From IMG/VR virus record IMGVR_UViG_3300022745_000110, positions 1-34,609 of that record: a stretch of 34,609 nucleotides of DNA. The stretch is one strand, 5' to 3'. Made by a program: the position numbers and the translations under genes. Under the pieces are notes generated by a model. The model searched no databases, had not been told where the DNA came from, and was given only the letters and a program-made list of their open reading frames with translations. Source of the stretch: a virus. Of this stretch, positions 15,344 through 24,392 are shown piece after piece (the first letter of the stretch is position 1; every line of letters starts with the position of its first letter).

Positions 15344-16011
15344 TAGATTAATCCAGCCGCTAACGCAGCCTGATATGCCTTGGCCGCTGCATCCTGAGCA
15401 CTAGTTAAACCAGAGGAATACTGATTCTGAGAATCCGTAAGACCTTGGTTAAGCGCAGCAATACGCTGAGCAATAGCCTGCCTAATAACATCCTCCTGGC
15501 TATTCTGCTGGGTATTATACTGATCCACAGCCGTTTGGTAGCCGGTAGAAGTATCCATACCTCGACTAGAATAGTCAGCAAGCATAGACGCTAATTGCTG
15601 CTGTCGCTGAGTTTCAGCATCCTGAATCTGATTCTGTAATTGCTGGTTGTAGTCGGAAATACCGGCAGTAGTATTAGTTTTAGCGGTACTGAGGTTCCTA
15701 TTTAAATCCGCTAAAGCGTGCTGATAATCCGGGTTACTAGCCATCCAATCTTGTTGGCTAATGTGGGAAGCAACAGGTCCAGGTGCTTCTCTAGCAGGCG
15801 GCTGGGCAGCGCCGCCAATACTGCCGCTAGCCCCTGCGGGATTATTATTACTATGCGGAGGCTTAGGGGCGACTTTCACATTCCAGGAATTAGAGCCTAC
15901 CGGCTTAGGAACAGGCTTAGGCTTTACGACAGGAACAGTACTTCCGGTAGAGGGAGAACCATACCCACCCGTAGTGTTAGTAGAGTTTCCACCTTCTTTA
16001 AGGAGAGTCAC
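15343..16011 (-). CDS. Coiled-coil structural protein, Pro/Gly-rich head
   Basis: 222 aa from GTG 16011. Residues 1-75 are Gly/Ser/Pro/Lys-rich and disordered (VVKPKPVPKPVGSNSW), the rest is a Gln/Asn/Ala-rich helix (DYQHALADLNRNLSTAKTNTTAGISDYNQQ; ETQRQQQLASMLADYSSRG). It has the same make-up as the downstream 381-aa protein, and repeats such as DYQ/NQQ support a common origin. Probably an internal virion or tail-associated protein. The start codon is weakly supported by TGGGG upstream. Confidence 0.6.
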   Translation of the reverse strand: MTLLKEGGNSTNTTGGYGSPSTGSTVPVVKPKPVPKPVGSNSWNVKVAPKPPHSNNNPAGASGSIGGAAQPPAREAPGPVASHISQQDWMASNPDYQHALADLNRNLSTAKTNTTAGISDYNQQLQNQIQDAETQRQQQLASMLADYSSRGMDTSTGYQTAVDQYNTQQNSQEDVIRQAIAQRIAALNQGLTDSQNQYSSGLTSAQDAAAKAYQAALAAGLI

Positions 16012-16227
16012 TTAAACCCCATTCTGTGCATCAGTAGGGAAATAGTTGCCTTGCTGATTTTTCTTCATCCTTCGCAAGACAGCATTTCTGTCTACTACGT
16101 TTTGTCGTTTCTGTAATGCGTCTCGGTTCTTATAACCGATAGGATCAACAGGTCCGACAGTAGGCATTGGTCGTCCGCTACCGTAAGTCTTGCTTCCGGC
16201 CGCGTAAGGATTATATTGTCCAGCCAA
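16012..16227 (-). CDS. Small virion-region protein, TTG start
   Basis: 71 aa from TTG 16227, with AGGTGAG 4 nt upstream, which decides this rare start. Tyr/Gly/Pro-rich N-terminus (GQYNPYAAGSKTYGSGRPMPTVGPVDPIGYKNRD) and a basic helix (ALQKRQNVVDRNAVLRRMKKNQQ). It follows the nozzle-like gene with no gap. No known domain. Possibly a minor structural or assembly protein. Confidence 0.55.
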   Translation of the reverse strand: MAGQYNPYAAGSKTYGSGRPMPTVGPVDPIGYKNRDALQKRQNVVDRNAVLRRMKKNQQGNYFPTDAQNGV

Positions 16228-17757
16228 TTAACTCACCTGCTGAGTGACAGTTTCCTTCTCAGCCATAAGACCAGTAATGGTAAATAACCTTACCGGTCCT
16301 GTACTGAGAGATCCATCAGTTGTTAGGTCTACTTGGAAGTTTACTTGCCGGAATCGCAGAGCCTTGGGAAACTTAATAAATCGACGTCTCGCAGCAGAGA
16401 GTGTTGCGACAGCCGTAGAGATAACACTCGGAGTCGCAAGAGGTTGTCCCCATGTAGTTAAAGATCCCCAAGGAGTAGTAGATAAATCTCCCCATGTAGC
16501 AGCGAAAGAGTACACTACAGGGGTAAGAGAACCAGTGATGCTGTTGACAGAAGCGACGTCAGCACCCCACCAATACATCCTCTTAAACTTATGTCCAACG
16601 GCCATATCAAAATTCTTAGTCTTAGCAGTACAGGTGAACGTCTCTACAGCCGTGTTGGTGTACGCAGGGAAAATAGTGTGCCAAGACTTGTTGCCAACCA
16701 AGCACGAACCAGCAATAAACGTATTCTGAGCATCGCCAGTTAGATCCTTTGGAATCACTTGTAATGGGCCAAAATAACGGGTGCTAGTCCACCGAGTCCA
16801 TGTGCGGGTACGGAGGTTAAATACATAAATGTAGTTATAGTACCTGATAAGGAGTCGCTCATCTACAACGGAGAGAAACACAGGTTGGTCGTAAGTACCG
16901 CCAGTACCATCTAACTCGAAGGGTACACGTAGATTCATACGAGAGAAATCAGTGTTAACCACTTCGTATACGTTGTTCTGATGGAACACGTACAAGTTGT
17001 TCTCATAGTCTCCAACACAGAACTTATTGGCTGCTCCGATAACATTAGAGACTTTTCGAATCTGACCTAAACTCGGATCGGTGTCGTAAGCGAAGAAATA
17101 TGTACTCTCTTGCTTAAAGATCATGATATTGTCATTAAAGACTACTAATCGACTGATAGATTGCCCATCACCGGCATTAACATCAAACTGAGTTGCTCCG
17201 GTTCCACCATTACCTACCCAGCCGTTAGGATTGCTAGGGCTAGATACGTCAACACGGGCACCGGTAGAACTTAATGCTAAGATACCGGAACTTACGAACA
17301 TACGGTTTTTATGAACTACGGCAGTATAGCCGTAAGGCATACCCGTTACTTCGTTATAGGTAGTAGGGGCGGAAGGGTTCCAATAGCCACTTTGCTTACT
17401 AGATCCTGGGGCAGAAATGAACCAAATATTATCTTTCCACTGAATTGCTGTGTAACTAGTTAGCCCAGTAGTAATCTGAGTCCAAGTACCACTAGCGTAG
17501 TACCATAACGCATTAGCAGTAGACCCTAGGACGTAAGGAACACCGTTAAAAATACCTAGACCGATAACAAGTAATCTAGAATCAAATGAAGCATTAGTGC
17601 CAGCATTGGCTACAGGGGGCCTAGAAACTAGGGAGCCGTCTAAGTCTAACTCGAAGTTTAGAGCCTCTACTAACTCAGTATCCTCAATGGCAGCGGGATC
17701 ACTAAGCCTATTGAGGCCCAAAGTAAATGGTCCGAATCGGACAGGATTACCCGGCAT
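16228..17757 (-). CDS. Tail nozzle/stabilisation-like protein (beta-propeller)
   Basis: 509 aa. It starts PVRFGPFTLGLNRLSDPAAIEDTELVEALNFELDLDGSLVSRPPV, the typical opening of podoviral tail-tube B or P22-gp10-like stabilisation proteins (a 'G-N-R-...-L-...-N...-GS-L-R-P' string). About six strand-rich repeats follow (e.g. NGVPYVLGSTANALWYYASGTWTQ, KDNIWFISAPGSSKQSG, ENNLYVFHQNNVYEVV), suggesting a beta-propeller. It would form the tail nozzle below the adaptor. It overlaps the adaptor gene by 11 nt. Two CTACAGGGG copies lie inside (16515 and 17610). No tape-measure gene is nearby, which supports a short tail. Confidence 0.75.
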   Translation of the reverse strand: MPGNPVRFGPFTLGLNRLSDPAAIEDTELVEALNFELDLDGSLVSRPPVANAGTNASFDSRLLVIGLGIFNGVPYVLGSTANALWYYASGTWTQITTGLTSYTAIQWKDNIWFISAPGSSKQSGYWNPSAPTTYNEVTGMPYGYTAVVHKNRMFVSSGILALSSTGARVDVSSPSNPNGWVGNGGTGATQFDVNAGDGQSISRLVVFNDNIMIFKQESTYFFAYDTDPSLGQIRKVSNVIGAANKFCVGDYENNLYVFHQNNVYEVVNTDFSRMNLRVPFELDGTGGTYDQPVFLSVVDERLLIRYYNYIYVFNLRTRTWTRWTSTRYFGPLQVIPKDLTGDAQNTFIAGSCLVGNKSWHTIFPAYTNTAVETFTCTAKTKNFDMAVGHKFKRMYWWGADVASVNSITGSLTPVVYSFAATWGDLSTTPWGSLTTWGQPLATPSVISTAVATLSAARRRFIKFPKALRFRQVNFQVDLTTDGSLSTGPVRLFTITGLMAEKETVTQQVS

Positions 17758-18403
17758 AGTACCCCTCGATTAGTTGATCCTCAGGGAGTACAGTAATAAC
17801 AGGATAACTCCTCCGACCATTCCAAGTCTCATTCTCAGAAAGATCCTTAAGACTATTCTCGAATTGGGCTTGCTTCGTGGTAGAAGCAGTCCAATCCTCA
17901 TCTAACTCATAAGCCTGCTGTAACACGTACTGTAAAATAGCGTTGTGGTAAGTAATACCTAAGTCTAAGTTATCGATACTAGAAGTTACTTGGACAGGAG
18001 CGCGGTTATAGAAGATAGTGATAGTAGACACAGAATCAGCGGGAACAGGATAGAAATTAATCTGTCCAGCCCACGTCCAGTAGAAAGTAGGCTGTCCTTG
18101 CTGCAACACATTAGGGGAACCTAAGGCAATGATATCTTCCTCAGCCTGTTGCCAGGATTTAGGATCAACGAGGAAACCAGCAAACCAGATAGACTGTAAA
18201 GTTAATAAATCGGTAGGCAGGGTGTATGCTTGTTGACCTGCTACAGAAGTCTGAGTACCTTTTGTTTGGAGAGCATCGTTTTGTACAGCAATCTCTCGCT
18301 GTGCATCGTTAATCCACCGGAAGATATCTGCATCCGTAATCTGCACACCGGCTTCATCACCAAAGGTACGCTTCACTCGGGTCATGATATCTTGTACGTT
18401 CAT
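17747..18403 (-). CDS. Head-tail adaptor (gp4/tail-tube A-like)
   Basis: 218 aa. The N-terminal helices NVQDIMTRVKRTFGDEAGVQITDADIFRWINDAQREIAVQND are the standard start of podoviral head-to-tail adaptors (P22 gp4 and T7 gp11-like). Strands follow (QQAYTLPTDLLTLQSIWF; FYWTWAGQINFYPVPADSVSTITIFY) and then helices (NAILQYVLQQAYELDEDWTAS). It connects portal to nozzle. Start ATG 18403 overlaps the stop of the upstream gene (ATGA). The call rests on this layout and on position just before the nozzle-like gene. Confidence 0.75.
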   Translation of the reverse strand: MNVQDIMTRVKRTFGDEAGVQITDADIFRWINDAQREIAVQNDALQTKGTQTSVAGQQAYTLPTDLLTLQSIWFAGFLVDPKSWQQAEEDIIALGSPNVLQQGQPTFYWTWAGQINFYPVPADSVSTITIFYNRAPVQVTSSIDNLDLGITYHNAILQYVLQQAYELDEDWTASTTKQAQFENSLKDLSENETWNGRRSYPVITVLPEDQLIEGYYAG

Positions 18404-18822
18404 CGGTATTGGACTCCGTTATGTTTGTAAACAGATTTCGGAGATTTAATAATAGACTTGACTAGTTCTTGACGCTCTTCCGCCAGTTCCATATCTTGCT
18501 TTGCTTTGATGATAGCCTTTGCTTCTTCGATGCTGTCGAGCCAGTTGAGTACGTTATTTTTAGCCATATCGCCATTAAACAAACGAGCGAGGAGCCTATG
18601 ATCTACTTCACTAGCGGGGCAATGAAATACCGTGTAAGTAGGGCCATCAGGCGGACTATGCACAACAGCAAACTCTCGCCCACGATCCTCCTCCGAACGT
18701 TGGTCCACAGGAATCCATACAAGACTCAGAGAAGGATCGTAATCTCTAATAATTTCTGCAATACGCATATGTGACTCACTGACCCAATGACCGCTGTCAG
18801 TTGGTACGGCAATGTCATGCAT
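18400..18822 (-). CDS. Conserved-type phage protein of unknown function
   Basis: 140 aa. N-terminal half is mixed strand/helix with aromatic and acidic residues (SLSLVWIPVDQRSEEDRGREFAVVHSPPDG; YTVFHCPASEVDHRLLARLFNGD). The C-terminal half is a charged helix (DSIEEAKAIIKAKQDMELAEERQELVKSIIKSPKSVYKHNG). Proteins of this build are frequent beside adaptors in actinophages, unknown in role. Placed between a fibre-like protein and the adaptor, it may be a head-completion or chaperone protein. Start ATG 18822 has AGGATA upstream. Confidence 0.6.
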   Translation of the reverse strand: MHDIAVPTDSGHWVSESHMRIAEIIRDYDPSLSLVWIPVDQRSEEDRGREFAVVHSPPDGPTYTVFHCPASEVDHRLLARLFNGDMAKNNVLNWLDSIEEAKAIIKAKQDMELAEERQELVKSIIKSPKSVYKHNGVQYR

Positions 18823-18831
18823 AATATATCC

Positions 18832-19467
18832 TTATGGAGTGATGACCCCATATAGAGCCATGCCAGATGAAGATAATCCGCTAAGGGTTCCCGGTAAGTC
18901 AGCCTGCCCTGTCATGGCCGATGTAAGCCTAGGGGCTTGGGCAGCCTCAGCAGTAAGGCCCTGGTTTGATCCGCTACCAATAATAGTAGGAGGAGTCGTC
19001 CCAACAAACAACATACCTAAAGCGTACCTCTGCCCAGCATTTACACCAATGGGTGCTGTAAATGCTTTAGTATATCCAGTGTTAGCAGCGTTCCACAGAT
19101 TGACATCATTAGCGGTACTGGCTAATAGAGTACCGCCAGTTTCATCAATTGTTACACTATATAACCCAATACGCGCTAACGTAGTAGTGGCTGCCGCAGT
19201 AGAACCAGTTTGTGTCCGAACGTTATTAATAGTTTCAGTCTTACGTGCAGTAAAGTAAGTAAGACGTAAAGTACCAGATACAGGGGAACTAGAGCCACTA
19301 GCAATGAGCCTAGGAATAGACTCTTGTCCAGTTACTAAGTCAGATAAATCTTTGGCAGCGTACTTAGGATCTGACAGAAACAGACTGAGTAAGTCATCAA
19401 TAGATCCTGCAGAAACACCTAATTGAGCACGAAGCCATGCTAAAAAATAGTCACTAGTGGTTGCCAC
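18832..19467 (-). CDS. Head-fibre/decoration-like protein with jelly-roll type domain
   Basis: 211 aa from GTG 19467 with an excellent AAGGAGG 5 nt upstream. Residues 1-55 form a helical base (DYFLAWLRAQLGVSAGSIDDLLSLFLSDPKY), the rest is strand-rich: GTLRLTYFTARKTETINNVRTQTG, RIGLYSVTIDETGGTLLASTANDVNLWN, FTAPIGVNAGQRYALGMLFVGTTPP. This pattern recurs in actinophage tail or head fibre proteins and looks like a jelly roll that binds cell-surface glycans. Its position directly after the capsid gene makes a head fibre or decoration protein the first choice. Confidence 0.65.
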   Translation of the reverse strand: MATTSDYFLAWLRAQLGVSAGSIDDLLSLFLSDPKYAAKDLSDLVTGQESIPRLIASGSSSPVSGTLRLTYFTARKTETINNVRTQTGSTAAATTTLARIGLYSVTIDETGGTLLASTANDVNLWNAANTGYTKAFTAPIGVNAGQRYALGMLFVGTTPPTIIGSGSNQGLTAEAAQAPRLTSAMTGQADLPGTLSGLSSSGMALYGVITP

Positions 19468-19486
19468 GTATCCTCCTTATCTTGGG

Positions 19487-19514
19487 CATGGGTGGCCCCG
19501 AAGGGCCACCCATG
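19487..19514 (-). terminator. Strong hairpin after capsid gene, UUCG loop
   Basis: Arms CATGGGTGGCCC (19487-19498) and GGGCCACCCATG (19503-19514) are perfect, 12 bp, with a loop that reads UUCG on the transcribed (-) strand. It lies between the capsid stop (19521) and the ribosome binding site of the next gene. No T-tract follows, so it is more likely an RNA-stability or partial-termination hairpin that keeps capsid mRNA in excess over downstream genes. Confidence 0.7.
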
Positions 19515-19520
19515 TTAGGA

Positions 19521-20771
19521 CTAACCCTCAGTGATATCCTTAAGGATAGCGTGGCCGTTGCGACGGTGAGTACCAATCTCCTGGTACGAGTATAACGTAG
19601 CATCGTAAGCATCGACGTTACCGCCAGAAACCACACGCTGCCAGTTAGAACCGTCGCGGTTCATGAACTCCCAATCATTAGCACGGTAAACCTTAATGTT
19701 CTTCTCATCAAGGAAGTACATCGTGTTGTACTGGCAGTCCACATCGACAACAACAGGAAGGTCACCCTGGTCAGTAGTAAATGCAAGACCAGTGAAACCA
19801 CCGTCAAACTCCATCGTGTTGGAGAATCGACGCTGCTGAGTCAGAAGGTTAAAGTAAGCACGACGGACACCAAGGTTAGTGAAAACCACCGAAACCTTGC
19901 CGCCATTGTTACGCACGGCGTCAACCTGCTGAATCATAAGACCCTCAGACAGTGAACGGTTAGTACCGCTGTTAGAGGAAACAACACCTTGCCACTTCGG
20001 CTCAGAAGCAGGGTTAATGTTGTAAAGGGTGGTGTTATTGACAATAGCACCAAAGCCAGTAATCTCACGCTGACCGGCAGCACCGGTACCGCCAACACCA
20101 AGGTTACCGTTACCGGAACGAACCATAACGTCGCCAGCAACCGTAGACTGCGAAGCACCATCAAAGACAATAGCACCTGTAGTTTGGTTAACGCTGACAA
20201 TGGTACGGGCAGAAGCCTTAAGGGTGGCCTGCGTGGTGTCATAAACATCCACGATAGCGCCAACCTCAATATACTGTGCACCCGAAACAGCGAGAACGTT
20301 AAACGGGTTATTACCGGCAGAACCGGTACCGACAGCAGTAGCCGTAGCAAGAACCGAGTTAGCAGTACCGAAAACCTGACGGTTAAGGTCCTTGGCTAAG
20401 TCATTACGAAGACCGGTCATCTCAGTATCAAGAGCGGACGCAAAAGCCTGGAAGTTGCTATTGGCTAACTCAAAGGTTTGACCAGTTAAACGAACGGCAC
20501 CGTAGAGGTACTTAAGAGAAACACGAGCAGCGTTAAGACTCTGGTTACCGGCGGTGGGCAGAACCTCACCCTCAGCACGGGCACCAATACCCGGATTACG
20601 CTTCGTGTGGATCGGGAAAGTAACGTACTTACCGCCGACCTCAGAAGTAACACCCTCGGACGTCTTCTCGATACGACGGAGAGCCGTCACATCGTTGTTT
20701 AACTGCTCTCGGGTAGTCCCCTCATAAACCTCTTTGAGGATCGAGGAAACCGTAGTCATAGTAGCGGGCAC
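19521..20771 (-). CDS. Major capsid protein (HK97 fold)
   Basis: 416 aa from GTG 20771 (AGGAG 5 nt upstream; the ATG at 20759 lacks a site). N-arm helix (TTVSSILKEVYEGTTREQLNNDVTALRRIEKT), then VGGKYVTFPIHTKRNPGIGARAEGEVLPTAG (E-loop region), a spine helix SNFQAFASALDTEMTGLRNDLAKDLNRQVFG, a Gly/Thr-rich insertion (about 140-225), and the C-terminal A-domain ending TLYSYQEIGTHRRNGHAILKDITEG. It is preceded by a scaffold and followed by the UUCG hairpin. It is part of the longest stretch (17620-21177) with no CTACAGGGG copy. Confidence 0.9.
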   Translation of the reverse strand: MPATMTTVSSILKEVYEGTTREQLNNDVTALRRIEKTSEGVTSEVGGKYVTFPIHTKRNPGIGARAEGEVLPTAGNQSLNAARVSLKYLYGAVRLTGQTFELANSNFQAFASALDTEMTGLRNDLAKDLNRQVFGTANSVLATATAVGTGSAGNNPFNVLAVSGAQYIEVGAIVDVYDTTQATLKASARTIVSVNQTTGAIVFDGASQSTVAGDVMVRSGNGNLGVGGTGAAGQREITGFGAIVNNTTLYNINPASEPKWQGVVSSNSGTNRSLSEGLMIQQVDAVRNNGGKVSVVFTNLGVRRAYFNLLTQQRRFSNTMEFDGGFTGLAFTTDQGDLPVVVDVDCQYNTMYFLDEKNIKVYRANDWEFMNRDGSNWQRVVSGGNVDAYDATLYSYQEIGTHRRNGHAILKDITEG

Positions 20772-20779
20772 AACAACTC

Positions 20780-21631
20780 CTAAGTATTGTTAGAATTCAT
20801 AAGCATGTTGGTTACTAGAGCCCGACGCTCTGCATCCGACATTGCCGCAGGATTGACCTTATCGTTAACGATACCACCACCACCACCCATAACCCTAGGA
20901 GCCGGAGGCCTATTAGCGCCAGAGAGGATGTGACTCTCTAAGTTCTTATAGGCTGCAACAGCCTGCTCAGCAGTCTGTCCCGACAGCATATAACTTAAAA
21001 CGACTTTCTCATCAAAGTCGCCGTGTTGCTGCCTAAGTTCGTTAAGAGTGGTTTCGAGTTGGATATCTGCTTGCCTGACCTCAGCCTGGGACCTTTGCTC
21101 TAAAGCCATAGCCGCTAAGGTTTGGAATCCCTGCTCTAACTGAGCAATACGAGGATCAACCTCTAAAGACTCAGTATCTACAGGGGTTTGTGCGGCTACT
21201 GCCTGCGCTTGGGCTTGTTGCTGAGGAGTTAACTCAATACCAAAAAATTCTGCCATAGTACGAATAACTTCGGCAGGATTCTCATTAAGTGCTTGCACAA
21301 CTTGATGTGAGTAGGCAAGTTCCTCGGGGTCAATATTTTGCTCCCGGAACTGCTGGTAGGGAGCATATTCCTGCTGAATCGTTTCGTAACGTGACTGCAC
21401 GTTACGGTCCCAATCCTGTAATACAGGCCGGACCGTCTCATGAAGACTATCAGGCAGAATATCGAGGAACGGCTGCCAAGCCGGATTATCCTGTGCTACA
21501 GGGGTACTGTAAGATTCAGTAACCTCCGGCTCAGGGGCCGACTCAGATCCACCCGCGATGATATAGATAGGTCGTCCGTCTTTGCGGAAACCAAGAACAG
21601 TTCGGGGTGAATATTTAAAAGTAGTACGCAT
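20780..21631 (-). CDS. Capsid scaffolding protein
   Basis: 283 aa from ATG 21631 (AAAGGAA 9 nt upstream; an ATG 18 nt earlier has a worse site). Acidic and very rich in Gln, Glu and Ala: N-terminal ordered piece, then helix-rich QSRYETIQQEYAPYQQFREQNIDPEELAYSHQVVQALNENPAEVIRTMAEFFG, a Gln/Ala linker (PQQQAQAQAVAAQTPV), coiled coil RIAQLEQGFQTLAAMALEQRSQAEVRQADIQLETTLNELRQQHG, and a C-terminal capsid-binding region MSDAERRALVTNML. Its position just before the capsid gene fits scaffold. Two CTACAGGGG copies (21178, 21496). Confidence 0.85.
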   Translation of the reverse strand: MRTTFKYSPRTVLGFRKDGRPIYIIAGGSESAPEPEVTESYSTPVAQDNPAWQPFLDILPDSLHETVRPVLQDWDRNVQSRYETIQQEYAPYQQFREQNIDPEELAYSHQVVQALNENPAEVIRTMAEFFGIELTPQQQAQAQAVAAQTPVDTESLEVDPRIAQLEQGFQTLAAMALEQRSQAEVRQADIQLETTLNELRQQHGDFDEKVVLSYMLSGQTAEQAVAAYKNLESHILSGANRPPAPRVMGGGGGIVNDKVNPAAMSDAERRALVTNMLMNSNNT

Positions 21632-21683
21632 GACGGCTGTTCCTTTCATGGTCCTGGCCGTAGGAGTTTAAGGCTGGCTAAAA

Positions 21684-22004
21684 TTAGCCAATACCATTCG
21701 ATCGTTGGTCAGAAGTAATGTTGCCACCCTCAGAGTCGTGGGGGCTAGTAATAGCCTTGTTCTTACCTTTACCAGCGGGCTTCGGCTTGTCAGCCTTAGC
21801 ATCATCGGCAACATCGGTATCCAGCCGACGCTTAATAGCGTCAATCTGGGCCTGCATAGAGCCACCGTCCGACATATTGCCTTTACTAGTCTTAGGATTA
21901 TTAGTTCCAGTGACAGAAGAATTCACAATGCCTTGACCGAGAAATCCAGATTTTTTACTACCAGGCGGGCCAATAGTTTTAGCAAAAGGATTCTTACTAG
22001 CCAT
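21684..22004 (-). CDS. Small disordered basic protein upstream of scaffold
   Basis: 106 aa, Gly/Ser/Asn/Lys-rich, no predicted fold apart from a short helix MQAQIDAIKRRLDTDVADDAKADKPKPAGKGKNKAI. ATG 22004 overlaps the previous stop (TAATG). Such proteins between portal and scaffold are common in actinophage virion modules, function unknown. A weak hairpin, TGGCTAA/TTAGCCA (21675-21681 and 21684-21690), overlaps its stop codon. Confidence 0.55.
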   Translation of the reverse strand: MASKNPFAKTIGPPGSKKSGFLGQGIVNSSVTGTNNPKTSKGNMSDGGSMQAQIDAIKRRLDTDVADDAKADKPKPAGKGKNKAITSPHDSEGGNITSDQRSNGIG

Positions 22005-22243
22005 TAGACACCCGCAGCATCGTCGTTAAGACGCAGAGCGTAAACCATATCATTCATAGTCATAGTGTCGAGGTACGCTGCCGTATAAACGCCACCAATA
22101 GCAAGTAGCCGAGTACGCATAGAGGAGATACTAGCGTAGTTAGCCGGAGTAGCAATTGGTTGGGTACTAAGCGGGGTAGGACCAGCCTGGGTCTGCCGCT
22201 TATCTACAACAGAACGAACCACACCTAACTGAGTATTAGCCAT
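22004..22243 (-). CDS. Small protein after portal, unknown
   Basis: 79 aa. N-terminal polar region (ANTQLGVVRSVVDKRQTQAGPTPLSTQPIATPANYASI), then helices SSMRTRLLAIGGVYTAAYLDTMTMNDMVYALRLNDDAAGV. The second half looks like a compact helical motif (a small ordered domain ending in 'MND...ALR'). It starts 10 nt after the portal stop. Probably virion-related from its place. No known domain. Confidence 0.6.
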   Translation of the reverse strand: MANTQLGVVRSVVDKRQTQAGPTPLSTQPIATPANYASISSMRTRLLAIGGVYTAAYLDTMTMNDMVYALRLNDDAAGV

Positions 22244-22253
22244 GCTTTACTCC

Positions 22254-24392
22254 TTATTGTGGTTGTTGCTGGGACTGCATATCAGGCGGCGGGGTGGCAA
22301 TGGCACTATTTCCATCACTACCAGCACCACCGACATTGTTAACGTAAGAGCCATCGTTCTGACTAGCAACCTCGCCGGGTACACTAGAATTCATAGACTG
22401 AGACTGATCGCCACCTGGCATTGTGCTCTGCATAAGAGCAGCAACGTGACTACGGACGTGCATATCAAAAAGTTCCTTGACGTGATCAGGGAGAGCCTCG
22501 AAAGCCTGACCCTTTCGGAACTTGTTGTGAAGATCGATATGCTTACCGTGGTCATCCCAAGTATTGATAGGAACAGGAAGGTCTGGCGGGGGAATAGGCT
22601 TACCATCGGGACCGGTAAGTAATCCAGACTCAGGATCGGCCCACTGATCGTACTCTCCACTGATAGTATTGTACTCATCCATAAGAGCAGCGGACACCTG
22701 TTGCATACGGATATTCTCTCGCTGGATTTGACGATCATCCATTTCGAGATCCTCGTAAAGCGTATCCACTCCACCGACTTCGAGTAACTTAAGACCCTCA
22801 TCAGCAGGGATAAAGTTCATCTTCATAAGATCCATGATAAAGGCTTGTTTGGCTGCCTTGCTGGTAGGCAGAGCACTACCAGCCTCAACCTTAATATCCG
22901 TATTGTCACGAATATCAGAGCCCTTAAATAGCATGGTATCGAAAGAACTATTAGAACCAGTAGTACGAACAACGCGAGGCGTAGTCCAGAATTGAGATAC
23001 TAAGTTAAGAGCAATATAGGCTAACTTCTCTACACCTTCCTCAATAGAGGAGATAGCCCCAGAAATCTTAACATCGGCCTGTTCCATGAGATACTGGATA
23101 GCAGTAGCAGCATGAACACCAGGAGGTACCCCACCGCGAGAAATTTGATTCTGACCAGAAATGTCGTCAAATTCTAGATTTAGTCGGTCAATCTCTTGCA
23201 GAACATAAGCAGGTAACCCCTGTAGCGGTAAAGGCTGAGGAGGGGGAAACCCTAACCTATACTCAATGATCTGACCAGGCTCAGTAGTGATCTTAGAAGG
23301 GTCAATAGCACCAGCAGCGGCCAGAAGTTGAGGCTTAGCCATACGGTTCTTAGCCTCAATAATCTGAGCACGGGTACGGTTGTACTCTCGCTGCAAAGGA
23401 ATAAGATCGACAATAGGCGACCTAGCGTAGTATTGACCATTCTCAATACTATCTAACTTGACAAAAGGATACCGCTCTGCGTTGTAAGGCCAAGTATCAA
23501 CTAACTGAACGACCTTACCTCCGACAACTGTAATAAGACCACCATCAGGAAACTTTTGAGTCATGCCTGGTTTGATCCACATTTCTAGAACCAGAACCGA
23601 GTTCTTCTGTCGATTCTCAGTACCCTGTAAATCTAGATATGCAGAGTTTAGGATATCATCTTCACTAGAGACATTACCAGTTAAAGGCCCATCAAGATCG
23701 TCCTTATACCGATAAGTAGCCTCTTCGACACTAATAACAGAAGTATGGATAACCCAAGGCTGATCCTCGATATCAGGCTCTCGAAGATTTGGAATATAGA
23801 CATGGAAAGGAGTCTCTGATTTTACACAAATAATACCCATTTGATTAGACAATTTATCGATCTTGTTATCGTCCCACCAAATCTTAAGGTATCCAGTGCC
23901 GCAAACAGTAGACCACCAAACGCTCTTACGTAACTCTCTATGAATATCTAAATCTCGGTAAAGAGAATTCCAAATCTGTTCGGCAGCCTGGGCCGCCATA
24001 AGATCGATCTCATCTGCTGACGACGGAATAACAGAGGCAGTAGGTCGCTCTTTGGTTAATTTAGCAATTTCCTGTCGAACAATAGGACGAATCTTGTTAA
24101 AGACTGGCCTAACTCGCCAGGGAGGAGCAGGAGGCGTAGTAAATTTAAAAGGAGTGCCAGCACCAGGGACAGGAATAGATTGAACATACTGCCGTCCATC
24201 ATTAAACGACATATTCATATACCATTGGCGCTCAATTTTAGACCTACTAGACTTAGCCCTCTCGTAAGACTGCTGTACCCAAGAGGCTAACTTTGCTGAC
24301 TCTTCGGGACTGATCTTTTTCTCTTCGATCGGCGGCGGCGGGGGCGGAACACCAGGAACACTAGCCGCCGGCGAGCCCGTCATAATCGTCAC
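22254..24392 (-). CDS. Portal protein
   Basis: 712 aa from GTG 24392 (GGAGAGGAGG 9 nt upstream; ATG 24383 is 18 nt away). Pro-rich start (PPPPPPIEEKK), then WVQQSYERAKSSRSKIERQWYMNMSFNDGRQ and PVFNKIRPIVRQEIAKLTKERPTASVIPSS, the usual podoviral portal opening. Further conserved pieces are WWSTVCGTGYLKIWWD, YPFVKLDSIENGQYYARSPIVDLIPLQREYNRTRAQIIEAKNRMAKPQLL (stem helices) and the barrel-type C-terminus with DPESGLLTGPDGKPIPPPDLPV. It forms the dodecameric packaging channel. A CTACAGGGG copy lies at 23217. Confidence 0.9.
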   Translation of the reverse strand: MTIMTGSPAASVPGVPPPPPPIEEKKISPEESAKLASWVQQSYERAKSSRSKIERQWYMNMSFNDGRQYVQSIPVPGAGTPFKFTTPPAPPWRVRPVFNKIRPIVRQEIAKLTKERPTASVIPSSADEIDLMAAQAAEQIWNSLYRDLDIHRELRKSVWWSTVCGTGYLKIWWDDNKIDKLSNQMGIICVKSETPFHVYIPNLREPDIEDQPWVIHTSVISVEEATYRYKDDLDGPLTGNVSSEDDILNSAYLDLQGTENRQKNSVLVLEMWIKPGMTQKFPDGGLITVVGGKVVQLVDTWPYNAERYPFVKLDSIENGQYYARSPIVDLIPLQREYNRTRAQIIEAKNRMAKPQLLAAAGAIDPSKITTEPGQIIEYRLGFPPPQPLPLQGLPAYVLQEIDRLNLEFDDISGQNQISRGGVPPGVHAATAIQYLMEQADVKISGAISSIEEGVEKLAYIALNLVSQFWTTPRVVRTTGSNSSFDTMLFKGSDIRDNTDIKVEAGSALPTSKAAKQAFIMDLMKMNFIPADEGLKLLEVGGVDTLYEDLEMDDRQIQRENIRMQQVSAALMDEYNTISGEYDQWADPESGLLTGPDGKPIPPPDLPVPINTWDDHGKHIDLHNKFRKGQAFEALPDHVKELFDMHVRSHVAALMQSTMPGGDQSQSMNSSVPGEVASQNDGSYVNNVGGAGSDGNSAIATPPPDMQSQQQPQ

